This document shows, piece by piece, positions 8,430 through 17,118 of a DNA stretch of 64,000 bases (its first letter is position 1; the number at the start of each line of letters is the position of its first letter). A program made the translations under genes and the position numbers. This stretch comes from Lactobacillus crispatus (GTDB lineage: Bacteria > Bacillota > Bacilli > Lactobacillales > Lactobacillaceae). The notes beneath the pieces were generated by a model. That model ran no database searches. It was not told the DNA's origin and was given only the letters and a program-made list of their open reading frames with translations. The stretch is from NCBI RefSeq assembly GCF_018987235.1, contig NZ_CP072197.1, positions 1,736,001 through 1,800,000 on the forward strand, in the 5' to 3' direction.

Positions 8430-10199
8430 TTAATCAAATGCCATTTGATCTGTGTAAAGTTTGTAATAAAATCCCTTTTCTTTAAGCAGTGCCTCGTGGC
8501 TGCCTTCTTCGATCACATTACCATCTTTTAACACAACAATCTTATTAGAATTCAAGATCGTCTTTAACCGGTGAGCAATCACAAAGCTTGTTCGTCCAGC
8601 AATCACAGTATCCATTGCCTTTTGAATCTTTTCTTCTGTTACCGTATCTACGTTAGAAGTTGCTTCATCCAAGATTAGGAATGGTGGATTCGTTAAAATT
8701 GTCCGAGCAATTGACATTAATTGCTTTTGCCCAGTTGAAAAGATTGAGCTAGCATCGCTAACTTGAGTATCGTAACCATCAGGCAAAGTCTCAATAAAAT
8801 CATGGATATTAGCCTGCTTAGCCGCTGAAATCACTTCATCCATTGAAGCATTCGGCTTACCATAACGAATATTGTCCGCTACAGTACCAGTAAATAAGAC
8901 AGAGTCCTGCAGGACGATCCCAACATTATTTCGCAATGATGTTAGTTGAATATCACGTACATCTGTCCCGTCAAAGGTTACTTTACCTGAATTAACATCA
9001 TAGAAGCGATTTAACAGGTTCATAATCGTAGTTTTACCTGAACCGGTTGGTCCGACCAGAGCCACTGATTGGCCCTTATCAACCGAAATATTTACTCCGT
9101 GCAAAATTTCTTTATCTTTATTGTAGCCAAAATGAACATTTTCTAGCTTGACACCATGATTCAAACCACTAATGACCTTACCATTTGGCACTTCGTTTTC
9201 ATCTTTTTGTTCTTCAACTGTAGCTAATCTTCTTGCCCCAGTTAAAGCTAATTGAATCATGGAATAAATTGAAGTAATTTGTGTCAAAGGTTGGAAATAA
9301 ACTTGTGAATATTCAACGAAAGTTACAATCAAGCCCAATCCAATAGCCTGAGAAATTTGACCGGAAATAATCATCCAAGACCCCATAGCGATGACAATTG
9401 CCAAATTAAGTAAGTTCAATCCGTTCATCAATGGGAATAGGATTCCCGAATAAAATTGCCCCTTAAACAAAGCGGTTCTTACTTTATTGTTGTAGACCTT
9501 GAAGGCATCAACCGATTCTTGACGCAAACCATTGGTAATAATCACCTTTTCACCATTGATCTGTTCGGTAATATAACCATTTAAATCGCCAATTTCATCT
9601 TGCTGCTTATCGATATAAACGCGAGCTTTTTTCATTAAAAGGACACTAATAATCAAAATGAATGGTGTTGTCGCAATCGTAGTCCAAGCCAAAGTACTAT
9701 TAATCGTGAACATCACAATAATTGTTCCCACGAACATAATTCCCTGGGAAATAATTTCAAAAATCGCATTGTTCATTGCGTTGAAAATATTATCCAAATC
9801 GGAAGTAAATAGCGATAAAAGTTTACCATCCTGATGAGTATCAAAGTAGCGCACTAACATCCGTTGAAACTTGGCAAATAGATTCTCACGCATGTCATTA
9901 GTTGAATCCGCATTGAACTTGGACATTACCATCCAAGCAATAAAAATCGCTATCTGGCTCAATAAGTAAAACAAGAACATCGACCATAACGCGCTATAGA
10001 ACGTGTTCATGGATGCTGTACCCTTTTTTAAATCAACCAAATAAGTAGTTAAAGCGGTAACTGAACGGCCTAAATATGTAGGTGCCATAACCTGTGCACC
10101 ACTCGAAATCAAAGAAAGGATAACCACAATAGTGATTCCCTTCCAATAAGGCTTCAAATACTTAGCAAAATAGCGCAATGCCTTTTTCGTATTACTCAT
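8430..10199 (-). CDS. ABC exporter half-transporter, multidrug type (second subunit)
   Basis: A 589-aa fused TMD-NBD ABC exporter. The N-terminal half has six membrane segments (about 20-310). The NBD has Walker A GPTGSGKTT, an LxSTGQ-type signature (FSTGQKQL), Walker B FLILDEATSNVD and the switch histidine (VIAHRLK). Its ATG abuts the stop codon of the partner gene (TAA then ATG), with AAGGAGG upstream. The pair is most like heterodimeric multidrug exporters (LmrCD/BmrCD class), and its catalytic carboxylate is E. Controlled by the upstream MarR protein in all likelihood. Confidence 0.88.
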   Translation of the reverse strand: MSNTKKALRYFAKYLKPYWKGITIVVILSLISSGAQVMAPTYLGRSVTALTTYLVDLKKGTASMNTFYSALWSMFLFYLLSQIAIFIAWMVMSKFNADSTNDMRENLFAKFQRMLVRYFDTHQDGKLLSLFTSDLDNIFNAMNNAIFEIISQGIMFVGTIIVMFTINSTLAWTTIATTPFILIISVLLMKKARVYIDKQQDEIGDLNGYITEQINGEKVIITNGLRQESVDAFKVYNNKVRTALFKGQFYSGILFPLMNGLNLLNLAIVIAMGSWMIISGQISQAIGLGLIVTFVEYSQVYFQPLTQITSIYSMIQLALTGARRLATVEEQKDENEVPNGKVISGLNHGVKLENVHFGYNKDKEILHGVNISVDKGQSVALVGPTGSGKTTIMNLLNRFYDVNSGKVTFDGTDVRDIQLTSLRNNVGIVLQDSVLFTGTVADNIRYGKPNASMDEVISAAKQANIHDFIETLPDGYDTQVSDASSIFSTGQKQLMSIARTILTNPPFLILDEATSNVDTVTEEKIQKAMDTVIAGRTSFVIAHRLKTILNSNKIVVLKDGNVIEEGSHEALLKEKGFYYKLYTDQMAFD

Positions 10200-11933
10200 T
10201 TATTCATTTCCTCCTTTCTTACCTTTTTGTGTCTTGAAGATTTCTTGGTAAACCGGCGAAGTCTTAAGCAATTCTTCATGCGTACCTTGTGCCACTAATT
10301 TACCGTCATCTAACACTAAAATTGTATCGGCATTAATCACTGAAACAATCTTTTCCGCAATGATAAAAGTAGTAGTATCAGGCAGCTCATGCTCTAAAGC
10401 TTGCTGTACTTTCTTCTCACTTTCCGCATCCAGAGCAGAAGTTGAATCGTCCAAAATCAAAATTGGTGCTTTAGCAATCAAGCCACGTGCAATAGATAGA
10501 CGTTGCTTTTGCCCACCGGAAAAGTTAGCAGAACGCTCCTCTACTTCATGATCGAAAGAATCGTTATAACGCTCAATAAATTCTGATGCTTGCGCCATAT
10601 TGGCAGCACGCTGCAATTCATGTAATTTAGCCTGAGCATTACCTTGACGCAAATTAGATGCTATTGTACCTGAGAAAAGAACTGCTCGCTGCAGCACAAA
10701 AGAAACAGTTTTGCGTAATGCAGCTTCAGTTACATCCTTAATATTTTGACCGCCAATTTTTACTTCACCCTTAGTTGGATCATATAAACGAGCAATTAAT
10801 TGGGCCAAAGTTGATTTACCAGCACCTGTTGCCCCAACGATACCAACCATTTGACCTGGCTTAATCTTAAACGAAATATCCTTTAAAGTAGGATCATCCC
10901 CATCAGGATAAGTAAAGGAAACATGATCAAACTCTACGCTACCGCTAAGAGGTGCAACCGAACCACTTTCCACAAACTTGACATCTGGTTCAGTCTCCAA
11001 TACCTCACGAATACGTCCAAGAGAAATATTAGCTCTTGAAAATTGCATTAAGGTCATTCCGGCAATCATGATCGTAAATAGCAGGGTTAAAACATAGTTA
11101 ACGAATGGACTGACTACCGCAATATCACTTGGATGTGCCGTAATATTTTTACCAATTAAATAAACAATTAAAGCAATTACGGTATAAGCGATCATCTGAA
11201 AAGCTGGCATAATTGCAGAGAACCAGTAACCAATCACAATGTTGTAGTCATTCAATTGGTCCGAAGTTTGATCAAACTTTTTAATTTCTTGTGGACCTTG
11301 ATTAAATGACTTAACCACTCTCACACCTTGCAATGTTTCTTGTGCTTGATTAGAAATTCGGTCCATCATTTCTTGGAATTTGGTAAACAAACTATTCATT
11401 TGTCTTAAAACGTAAGCGCCAAAACCAAAAATAAGTGCAACCATGACCACTGGTGCCCACCAGAAGCGCGGAATAATCACGATACAGAAGATAAATGAAC
11501 CGACAATTAAAATCGGCAACCGCAACATCTGCATAAATAGCTGCATCATCATGTTCATTACCTGGTTCATATCGTTGATCAACCGTGTAGTTAGAGAACC
11601 TGCTGAAAATTTCTTAATATTACCAAAAGAGAACGTTTGAATCTTAGCATAGGTATCTTCACGTAGATCACTAACTACTCCTTGTGCAATTTTCGCTGCA
11701 AAATAAACGTTAAAAATACCCGAAATAATTGCAATTATACCTAGGACTACTAGCCAGATTCCATCAGACAAGACTGCTTGCTTCTGATTCGCCATCAATG
11801 CCTTTTGAATATTTTCCAATAATTTAGGCTGATATAATCCAGAAAACGCTGAAACTAAGATAGCAATAATTGCACAAACAACATCTTTTTTATAACGCTT
11901 TAAGTATGGAAGAATTATTTTAAAGTTTTCCAT
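10200..11933 (-). CDS. ABC exporter half-transporter, multidrug type (first subunit)
   Basis: A 577-aa TMD-NBD half exporter, partner of the following gene. It has six membrane segments, Walker A GATGAGKST and signature FSGGQKQ. Walker B is ILILDDSTSALD, with D instead of the catalytic glutamate, and the switch position reads FIIAEKI (E in place of the usual histidine). These changes are those of the degenerate-site subunit of heterodimeric exporters such as LmrC/BmrC. The ATG at 11931-11933 has GGAG six bases upstream; an alternative in-frame start lies six codons earlier. The start overlaps the marR 3' end by 14 bases, so the three genes form one operon. Predicted role: drug or toxic peptide/lipid efflux. 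Confidence 0.88.
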   Translation of the reverse strand: MENFKIILPYLKRYKKDVVCAIIAILVSAFSGLYQPKLLENIQKALMANQKQAVLSDGIWLVVLGIIAIISGIFNVYFAAKIAQGVVSDLREDTYAKIQTFSFGNIKKFSAGSLTTRLINDMNQVMNMMMQLFMQMLRLPILIVGSFIFCIVIIPRFWWAPVVMVALIFGFGAYVLRQMNSLFTKFQEMMDRISNQAQETLQGVRVVKSFNQGPQEIKKFDQTSDQLNDYNIVIGYWFSAIMPAFQMIAYTVIALIVYLIGKNITAHPSDIAVVSPFVNYVLTLLFTIMIAGMTLMQFSRANISLGRIREVLETEPDVKFVESGSVAPLSGSVEFDHVSFTYPDGDDPTLKDISFKIKPGQMVGIVGATGAGKSTLAQLIARLYDPTKGEVKIGGQNIKDVTEAALRKTVSFVLQRAVLFSGTIASNLRQGNAQAKLHELQRAANMAQASEFIERYNDSFDHEVEERSANFSGGQKQRLSIARGLIAKAPILILDDSTSALDAESEKKVQQALEHELPDTTTFIIAEKIVSVINADTILVLDDGKLVAQGTHEELLKTSPVYQEIFKTQKGKKGGNE

Positions 11934-12372
11934 TTTTACTCCTTTCTTCACTTAAAAAATGCCAAAAAGTAGTGCTCCATTCTTCTGAAAGCTTAGCTAA
12001 CAATTTCATTTTGTCAGTTCCCATGGCTTGAGCCGTTTTTTCCTCTAACTCAAATAGAGGACGCAACCTGTCATAAGCATATTTCCGCCCTGCTTCGGTA
12101 AGCTGGCAAAATCGAACTCGCTTATCGCTAGGATCAACAGTCATCGTGATATGATCATGATCACGCAGAATCTTAATTCCTTTGTTAATCGACTGCTTGG
12201 GTAAATCACTCAGATTTACTAATTCTCTTTGCGTCAATTTTCCCCGAATCAGTAATTCATACATGATTACCACTAAATAGTCCGGCAAGTCATGATCCTG
12301 CTCCCATTGGCTATAAGCACGGCTGCCATGGATAATTGATAGATTTAATTTTTCTGTCTCACTAATTTTCAT
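11920..12372 (-). CDS. MarR family transcriptional regulator
   Basis: A 150-aa winged-helix regulator. The helix-turn-helix is at about 55-78 (RGKLTQRELVNLSDLPKQSINKGIKIL) and the wing at DPSDKRVRFCQLTEAGR. First gene of an operon with the two ABC exporter halves; its end overlaps the next gene by 14 bases. The promoter region holds a clear palindrome (12399-12423), suggesting autorepression released by a ligand, as for LmrR/MarR-type drug sensors. Confidence 0.9.
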   Translation of the reverse strand: MKISETEKLNLSIIHGSRAYSQWEQDHDLPDYLVVIMYELLIRGKLTQRELVNLSDLPKQSINKGIKILRDHDHITMTVDPSDKRVRFCQLTEAGRKYAYDRLRPLFELEEKTAQAMGTDKMKLLAKLSEEWSTTFWHFLSEERSKNGKL

Positions 12373-12398
12373 TACTTCACCACCATATTTAGTCTACA

Positions 12399-12423
12399 TG
12401 CATACCAAATATATTAGTATGCA
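12399..12423. promoter_or_regulatory. Candidate MarR operator
   Basis: The inverted repeat TGCATAC-N11-GTATGCA lies 27 bases before the marR start codon. A second matching pair outside it (TAGTC at 12390 and GACTA at 12428) widens the symmetry. Position and symmetry fit an autoregulatory MarR site. Confidence 0.65.
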
Positions 12424-12486
12424 CATGGACTATTGTCAAATCATTTTGTCAAAAATAAGACTATAATTAAAGTAAAGAAACAATTT

Positions 12487-12514
12487 TTGCATCTAAATTT
12501 CAAATTGGTATAAT
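12487..12514 (+). promoter_or_regulatory. Sigma-A-like promoter of the orphan binding protein
   Basis: TTGCAT (12487-12492), a 16-base spacer and TATAAT (12509-12514) lie 35 bases before the start codon. No leader structure is visible between them and the gene. Confidence 0.6.
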
Positions 12515-12549
12515 AAAAAAATCATCAAGTAAAACAAGGCAGGGATTAT

Positions 12550-13368
12550 ATGCGTAAAAAGTTTTTATTAATAATTTCAATAGTGGTCCTATTTGCTTTG
12601 CCATTAAGTGGCTGTAAGCAAAACAAAAAGCAAAACGTTTATCAAGCAGTTAAAACTAGTAAAACCATTAACTGGGGCGTCAAAGCCGACACGCCATTAT
12701 TCGGCTCAATAAATATTAAAACAGGCAAACTTAATGGCTTTGAAATTGATTTAGCTAATGCATTAACCCATGAAATGCTAGGCAAAAATGCCAAAGCCAA
12801 TTTCATAACAACAACGGCCAACACCAAGATTCAGCTTCTAAAAAACACGAATGTCGACGCCGTCATTGCAGCAATGACCATTACGCCTGAACGTAAAAAA
12901 CAAGTCGAATTCAGTCACCCTTACTTTCCTGCTGGACAGTCAATTATGGTTGCTGACAGTAGCGCCATTAAAAATGCTAAAAATTTGAATAACAAGAAAG
13001 TGCTTGTAGTTAAAGGAACTACTGCCGCCGATGCTATCCATCAAGTTGCTGCTAAAGCGGAAATTTTACAATTCGATGATTACGGCCAAGCTTTTGCCGC
13101 ATTAAAAGCTGGACAAGGAGATGCCTTTGTAACTGATAACGGAATTTTAGCTGGGATTTTGCGTGATAGTTCCGGCTATAAATTAGTTGGCGGCACCTTT
13201 ACCAACCAGCCATATGGTATTGCAGTTAATAAGGGGCAAAATGACATGCTCAAGCATATCAACACTGCATTAGCAAAACTAGAAAAGAATGGCACATATA
13301 ATCACCTAGTTAAAAAATGGTTTGGCAACATTCCTGGTATGAACATTAAAGAACTAGAAAAGAAGTAA
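12550..13368 (+). CDS. Orphan amino acid-binding lipoprotein (GlnH paralogue)
   Basis: A 272-aa family 3 solute-binding lipoprotein with signal peptide and lipobox LSGC (Cys22). It closely matches the GlnH at 3269-4087 in length and sequence (for example GFEIDLANAL, TITPERKKQVEFSHPYFPAGQ, VKGTTAADAIH). No permease or ATPase gene is adjacent, so it probably delivers ligand to the GlnQMP complex or another polar amino acid transporter. It has its own promoter and terminator and lacks the T-box of the other operon, so the two binding proteins are regulated differently. Confidence 0.88.
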   Translation: MRKKFLLIISIVVLFALPLSGCKQNKKQNVYQAVKTSKTINWGVKADTPLFGSINIKTGKLNGFEIDLANALTHEMLGKNAKANFITTTANTKIQLLKNTNVDAVIAAMTITPERKKQVEFSHPYFPAGQSIMVADSSAIKNAKNLNNKKVLVVKGTTAADAIHQVAAKAEILQFDDYGQAFAALKAGQGDAFVTDNGILAGILRDSSGYKLVGGTFTNQPYGIAVNKGQNDMLKHINTALAKLEKNGTYNHLVKKWFGNIPGMNIKELEKK

Positions 13369-13370
13369 GA

Positions 13371-13406
13371 AAAAGGCTAAGATCAAAATTTTGATCCTAG
13401 CCTTTT
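13371..13406 (+). terminator. Terminator between the binding protein and GATase genes
   Basis: A long near-perfect hairpin (AAAAGGCTAAGATCAAA / TTTTGATCCTAGCCTTTT). It serves both convergent genes. Confidence 0.88.
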
Positions 13407-13409
13407 CGC

Positions 13410-14078
13410 TTATTTAGCAATGAAATCAAGTAAAGTAAACATTACATCTTTATTTTTCTCAGGCACACCATGATTAATAATCTCTGTAGGCGTTTGATGT
13501 AAATCATTATTTTCTAAAGCATATGCTCCATCATTAATAGCAATCTCACGCACATTATCAATTTGCGGTTCAAAGTGGAACTGCAACCCAATTACATTAT
13601 CTCCCAGTAAAAAGCCTTGATTCTTAACTAGATCACTAGAGAATAATAACTTAGCTTCGGTTGGAATTTCACTCATTTGTTCATGCCAATGAAGAGCTGT
13701 TAACTTATCCGGAATTCCTGTAATAGTCTGATCTTGCAAATAAACTGGTGCCCAACCTACTTCCTTAGCGGGTGCATCAAGTACCTTATAGCCCAAAGTT
13801 TTAGCAATCTGCTGGCTACCAAAACAAATTCCCAAGATCGGCTTGTGTTGATCTAACATTTGTCTAATCAACACACGTTCATTTTTGACCCAATCAAGAT
13901 CATCATTAGGACTGTTTGGACTGCCTAGGACTACTAATAGATCTGTTTCATCAACAGTTGGCAAAATACCAAAATTCCCTGGATGGTAAACGAACATTTC
14001 GTTATCTCTAGCATGGCACCAGGCTTGAATAGAACCAGGTCCCTCATTAGGTGCATGCTGTAATACATTAACGCGCAT
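13410..14078 (-). CDS. Class I glutamine amidotransferase-like protein
   Basis: A 222-aa protein with a complete class I GATase fold. The nucleophile elbow is GICFGSQQ (Cys85), and the His-Glu part of the triad is in LQFHFEPQ. It resembles the stand-alone GMP-synthase-like GATases (YfeJ group). No synthase partner is adjacent; the substrate is unknown. It hydrolyses a glutamine-like amide by family inference. Monocistronic on the minus strand. Confidence 0.85.
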   Translation of the reverse strand: MRVNVLQHAPNEGPGSIQAWCHARDNEMFVYHPGNFGILPTVDETDLLVVLGSPNSPNDDLDWVKNERVLIRQMLDQHKPILGICFGSQQIAKTLGYKVLDAPAKEVGWAPVYLQDQTITGIPDKLTALHWHEQMSEIPTEAKLLFSSDLVKNQGFLLGDNVIGLQFHFEPQIDNVREIAINDGAYALENNDLHQTPTEIINHGVPEKNKDVMFTLLDFIAK

Positions 14079-14240
14079 GAAATCCCTTTCTCACTCAACA
14101 AATATTTTTGTTTTTCATTTTATACTCAATTCTAGTGGTAAACAAGAAGAATTCAGTTAATCTTTTACTGTATCTTTAGAAACTATATGTCACCTTATAT
14201 GATATAATGTTATACATATTTTTACATCTGGAGGACTTTT

Positions 14241-15572
14241 ATGGACAATCACCTTAAACGCAGTATTGGCTTAGGTTCTGCACTTTCAATTATCGTTGGA
14301 ACCATTATCGGTTCTGGAATTTTCTTTAAACAAGCTTCAGTTTTAGATAGCGCAGGCTCAACCTTTATGGCACTTTTAGCATGGATTTTAGCTGGGATTA
14401 TCACATTAACCGCCGGCTTAACGATTGCGGAAATCGGTGCCCAGATGCCTTATACTGGTGGACTTTACGTCTATATTGAAAAAATTTACGGCCGCGTTTT
14501 AGGTTTTATGGCTGGTTGGATGCAGGCTATTGTGTACGGTCCTGCTATGATAGCTGCAGTTACCGGTTTTTTAAGTATTATGGTGACTAATCTCTTTGGC
14601 ATCGGCACCGAATGGCGTATTCCCATTGGTTTGATCACTATCATCGCTATCGGCGGTTTAAACTTTTTAGAAAATAAAGTCGGTGCAGCCTTTGCTATAA
14701 TCACTACAATTGCTAAGATGATCCCTATTTTTGCAATTATCTTCTGCGGCATCTGCTGGGGTGAGCAAAACGCTGTCGCCCAAACTGTGACTGAGCTGAA
14801 TCGATCAACAGGTGGTCTTGGCGTAGCTGTTCTCGCTGCCCTTTTTGCCTATGACGGTTGGATCTTTATTGCAAATTTAGGTGGTGAAATTAAGAATCCA
14901 CAAAAATTATTACCCAAAGCAATCATCATTGGAATCACTACAGTATTAGTAATTTACGCGTTAATTACTATTGGTATTTTTAGTTTCATCCCTGCCGATA
15001 AAATTCATGCATTAGGTAAAAATTCAACCACTTATTTGGCTGACGCTATTCTTGGTCCAATTGGCGGTAAAGTTCTATCTGTCGGCATTATTATCTCAAT
15101 GCTAGGCACTCTTAATGGAGAAATGCTCACCTTTCCTCGTGTTATTTACGCTATGGCTAAGCGCGGGGATTTGCCTTTCTCAAGATTTTTATCATACGTT
15201 ACACCTAAGGGAAAAGCACCAGTTATGGCTACTATGCTCTTAATTACCTTAACTGGAATTATGATGACTTTCTTCGATCCTGATTACCTATCAAATCTCT
15301 GCGTCTTCACAATTTATAGTTTCTATGTTTTAGCATTCTTTGGCTTATTCATTTTAAGATACAAAAATAAGGACCAACGTCCTTTCAGCGTGCCATTTTA
15401 TCCCCTAATTCCTTTAGTAGCAATTGCAGGCGGGCTCTTCGTTTTAGTCAGCCAATTCTTCAATGATCCCGCTGGCGTTTTGCTTTTTACTGGAATTACC
15501 GCTGTCGGCTGGCCAATTTTCTTTTTAGTTAAAAAGATGAGCAAAGCACAGAATACGATTATCGAAGACTAA
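14241..15572 (+). CDS. APC family amino acid permease, SteT-like (copy 1)
   Basis: A 443-aa amino acid-polyamine-organocation permease with 12 hydrophobic segments. The consensus start of the LAT/SteT branch is present (SIGLGSALSIIVGTIIGSGIFFKQ). It is most like the serine/threonine exchanger SteT of Bacillus; substrate is by homology only. GGAGG lies 8 bases before the ATG, and a TATAAT-like box is at about 14201. No leader structure is seen upstream. The next gene is a close paralogue with its own promoter and attenuator, so the pair is a tandem duplication with diverged control. Confidence 0.88.
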   Translation: MDNHLKRSIGLGSALSIIVGTIIGSGIFFKQASVLDSAGSTFMALLAWILAGIITLTAGLTIAEIGAQMPYTGGLYVYIEKIYGRVLGFMAGWMQAIVYGPAMIAAVTGFLSIMVTNLFGIGTEWRIPIGLITIIAIGGLNFLENKVGAAFAIITTIAKMIPIFAIIFCGICWGEQNAVAQTVTELNRSTGGLGVAVLAALFAYDGWIFIANLGGEIKNPQKLLPKAIIIGITTVLVIYALITIGIFSFIPADKIHALGKNSTTYLADAILGPIGGKVLSVGIIISMLGTLNGEMLTFPRVIYAMAKRGDLPFSRFLSYVTPKGKAPVMATMLLITLTGIMMTFFDPDYLSNLCVFTIYSFYVLAFFGLFILRYKNKDQRPFSVPFYPLIPLVAIAGGLFVLVSQFFNDPAGVLLFTGITAVGWPIFFLVKKMSKAQNTIIED

Positions 15573-15588
15573 AAATCTCAAATTTTTC

Positions 15589-15617
15589 TTGTTCATTTTT
15601 AATAATTATGATATTCT
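15589..15617 (+). promoter_or_regulatory. Promoter of the serine leader peptide and second permease
   Basis: TTGTTC (15589-15594), an exact 17-base spacer and TATTCT (15612-15617). It lies 29 bases upstream of the leader peptide ATG, in the gap between the two permease genes. Confidence 0.7.
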
Positions 15618-15645
15618 AATTAAAATTAATTTAGGAGATTCAATT

Positions 15646-15699
15646 ATGATTTATCAAGACACCACATTGGCATACTCATCTAGCTCAAGTTCCAACTGA
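15646..15699 (+). CDS. Leader peptide with six consecutive serine codons
   Basis: A 17-aa open reading frame, MIYQDTTLAYSSSSSSN, with AGGAG 8 bases before its ATG. The six serines at 15676-15693 use TCA, TCT, AGC, TCA, AGT and TCC, so most serine tRNAs are sampled. The run overlaps the 5' arm of a hairpin, and its stop codon (15697-15699) touches the 3' arm. It has the form of an amino acid-sensing leader peptide in a ribosome-mediated attenuator for the permease that follows. It is too small to be recognised by homology; the call rests on composition, ribosome binding site and RNA structure. Confidence 0.8.
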   Translation: MIYQDTTLAYSSSSSSN

Positions 15700-15782
15700 A
15701 CTTGAGTGATTTTGGTGTACGTAAATCAGCAGCCGGATTCACTCAATCGTTTCTAGACGATAAGGTGAATCCGGCTATTTTT
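15684..15782 (+). promoter_or_regulatory. Ribosome-mediated serine attenuator (regions 1 to 4)
   Basis: Three mutually exclusive stems are readable. 1:2 is CTCAAGTTC (15684-15692) with GAACTTGAG (15698-15706), nine perfect pairs. 2:3 pairs 15702-15715 with 15733-15746: eight perfect pairs TTGAGTGA/TCACTCAA, one mismatch, then five more including two G-U. 3:4 is the terminator AGCCGGATTCAC (15731-15742) with GTGAATCCGGCT (15765-15776), followed by a T run at 15778-15782. A ribosome stalled at the serine codons would cover region 1, allow 2:3 and prevent termination. A ribosome finishing at the stop would cover region 2 and allow 3:4. Confidence 0.85.
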
Positions 15783-15798
15783 GTATAAAGGAGAAAAA

Positions 15799-17118
15799 AT
15801 GGACAACAAGCTTAAACGCAGTATTGGTTTCGGCTCAGCTTTTTCAATTGTAATCGGAACTATCATCGGCTCTGGTATCTTTTTTAAGCAGGCTTCTGTT
15901 CTTGACAGTGCAGGTTCAACTACAATGGCCTTACTAGCTTGGATTTTTGGTGGTCTAATTACCTTGGCTGCAGGTCTCACCATTGCCGAGATAGGGGCGC
16001 AAATGCCCTACACTGGTGGTCTTTATGTCTACATTGAAAATCTCTATGGCCGCATTTTAGGCTTTATGGCTGGTTGGATGCAGATCATCGTGTATGGTCC
16101 TGCAATTATTGCCGCCGTTGCTGGTTTTATGAGCATCATGATGACTAACTTTTTTGGTTTGAATCATTCATGGCGCATTCCTTTGGCTTTAATCACAGTT
16201 TTAGCAATTGGAATCATGAATTTCTTCGAAAATAAGGTAGGTGCAATCTTTTCGGTCATAACCACGATTGCCAAAATGATTCCGATTGCTGTAATCACCA
16301 TTTGTGGAATCTGTTGGGGTCAACAAGATGCGATTAACCAGACTGTAGCAGAGGTTAGTCAACACACTAGTAACTTCGGTGTTGCTGTTTTAGCCACTTT
16401 ATTCGGCTACGATGGCTGGATTTTAATCGCTAATTTAGGCGGCGAAATGAAAAATCCCCAAAAATTATTACCTCGAGCAATCATTGCAGGAATTACAGCT
16501 GTTTTGGCTATTTATACCCTAATTACAATTGGGATTTTCCGCTTCATCCCCGCTAATCAAATTCACCAACTAGGCGAAAACACTACTACTTATCTAGCTA
16601 ACGCGGTTTTCGGTGCAATCGGAGGTAAAATTCTTTCCATTGGCATCATCATTTCAATGATGGGAACATTAAATGGGAAAATGCTGACCTTTCCTAGAAT
16701 CGTTTATGCCATGGCTAAACGAGGAGATTTACCTTTTTCTAAATACTTAGCCTATGTTACTCCTAAAGGAAAATCTCCCGTTGTTGCTACTTTGTTTATC
16801 GTCCTTTTAGCCCTTTTAATGATGATTTTCTTTGATCCAGACCACTTATCAGATCTTTGCGTCTTTACAGTTTATTGCTTCTATCTTTTAGCCTTCTTTG
16901 GAATTTTTATCCTAAGAAAAAAGAATAAAGCAGAGCGTCCTTTCAGTACTCCACTTTATCCTTTTGTGCCTATAATTGCTATTTTAGGCGGTTTGTTTGT
17001 CTTAATCAGTGAATTAATTAATGATCCAGCTGGTGTTTTACTTTTTGCTGGAATTGTCATTATTGGATTACCAATTTTTTACGCCGTTAAGCGCATGAAC
17101 AAACATCGTTTGCATTAA
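15799..17118 (+). CDS. APC family amino acid permease, SteT-like (copy 2), serine-attenuated
   Basis: A 439-aa, 12-segment APC permease, clearly paralogous to the preceding gene throughout (SIGFGSAFSIVIGTIIGSGIFFKQ and the same GAQMPYTGGLYVYIE loop). The ATG at 15799-15801 is chosen over a TTG 18 bases upstream, because AAAGGAG at 15787-15793 is the ribosome binding site. The mRNA leader encodes a serine-run peptide and an attenuator, which points to serine, or serine/threonine exchange, as the transported substrate. The 3' end overlaps the convergent next gene by four bases. Confidence 0.88.
   Translation: MDNKLKRSIGFGSAFSIVIGTIIGSGIFFKQASVLDSAGSTTMALLAWIFGGLITLAAGLTIAEIGAQMPYTGGLYVYIENLYGRILGFMAGWMQIIVYGPAIIAAVAGFMSIMMTNFFGLNHSWRIPLALITVLAIGIMNFFENKVGAIFSVITTIAKMIPIAVITICGICWGQQDAINQTVAEVSQHTSNFGVAVLATLFGYDGWILIANLGGEMKNPQKLLPRAIIAGITAVLAIYTLITIGIFRFIPANQIHQLGENTTTYLANAVFGAIGGKILSIGIIISMMGTLNGKMLTFPRIVYAMAKRGDLPFSKYLAYVTPKGKSPVVATLFIVLLALLMMIFFDPDHLSDLCVFTVYCFYLLAFFGIFILRKKNKAERPFSTPLYPFVPIIAILGGLFVLISELINDPAGVLLFAGIVIIGLPIFYAVKRMNKHRLH

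Noticed and set aside
15781..15798. TTG start six codons before the second permease ATG
   Set aside because: It lies in the terminator T run and contains the ribosome binding site of the ATG.
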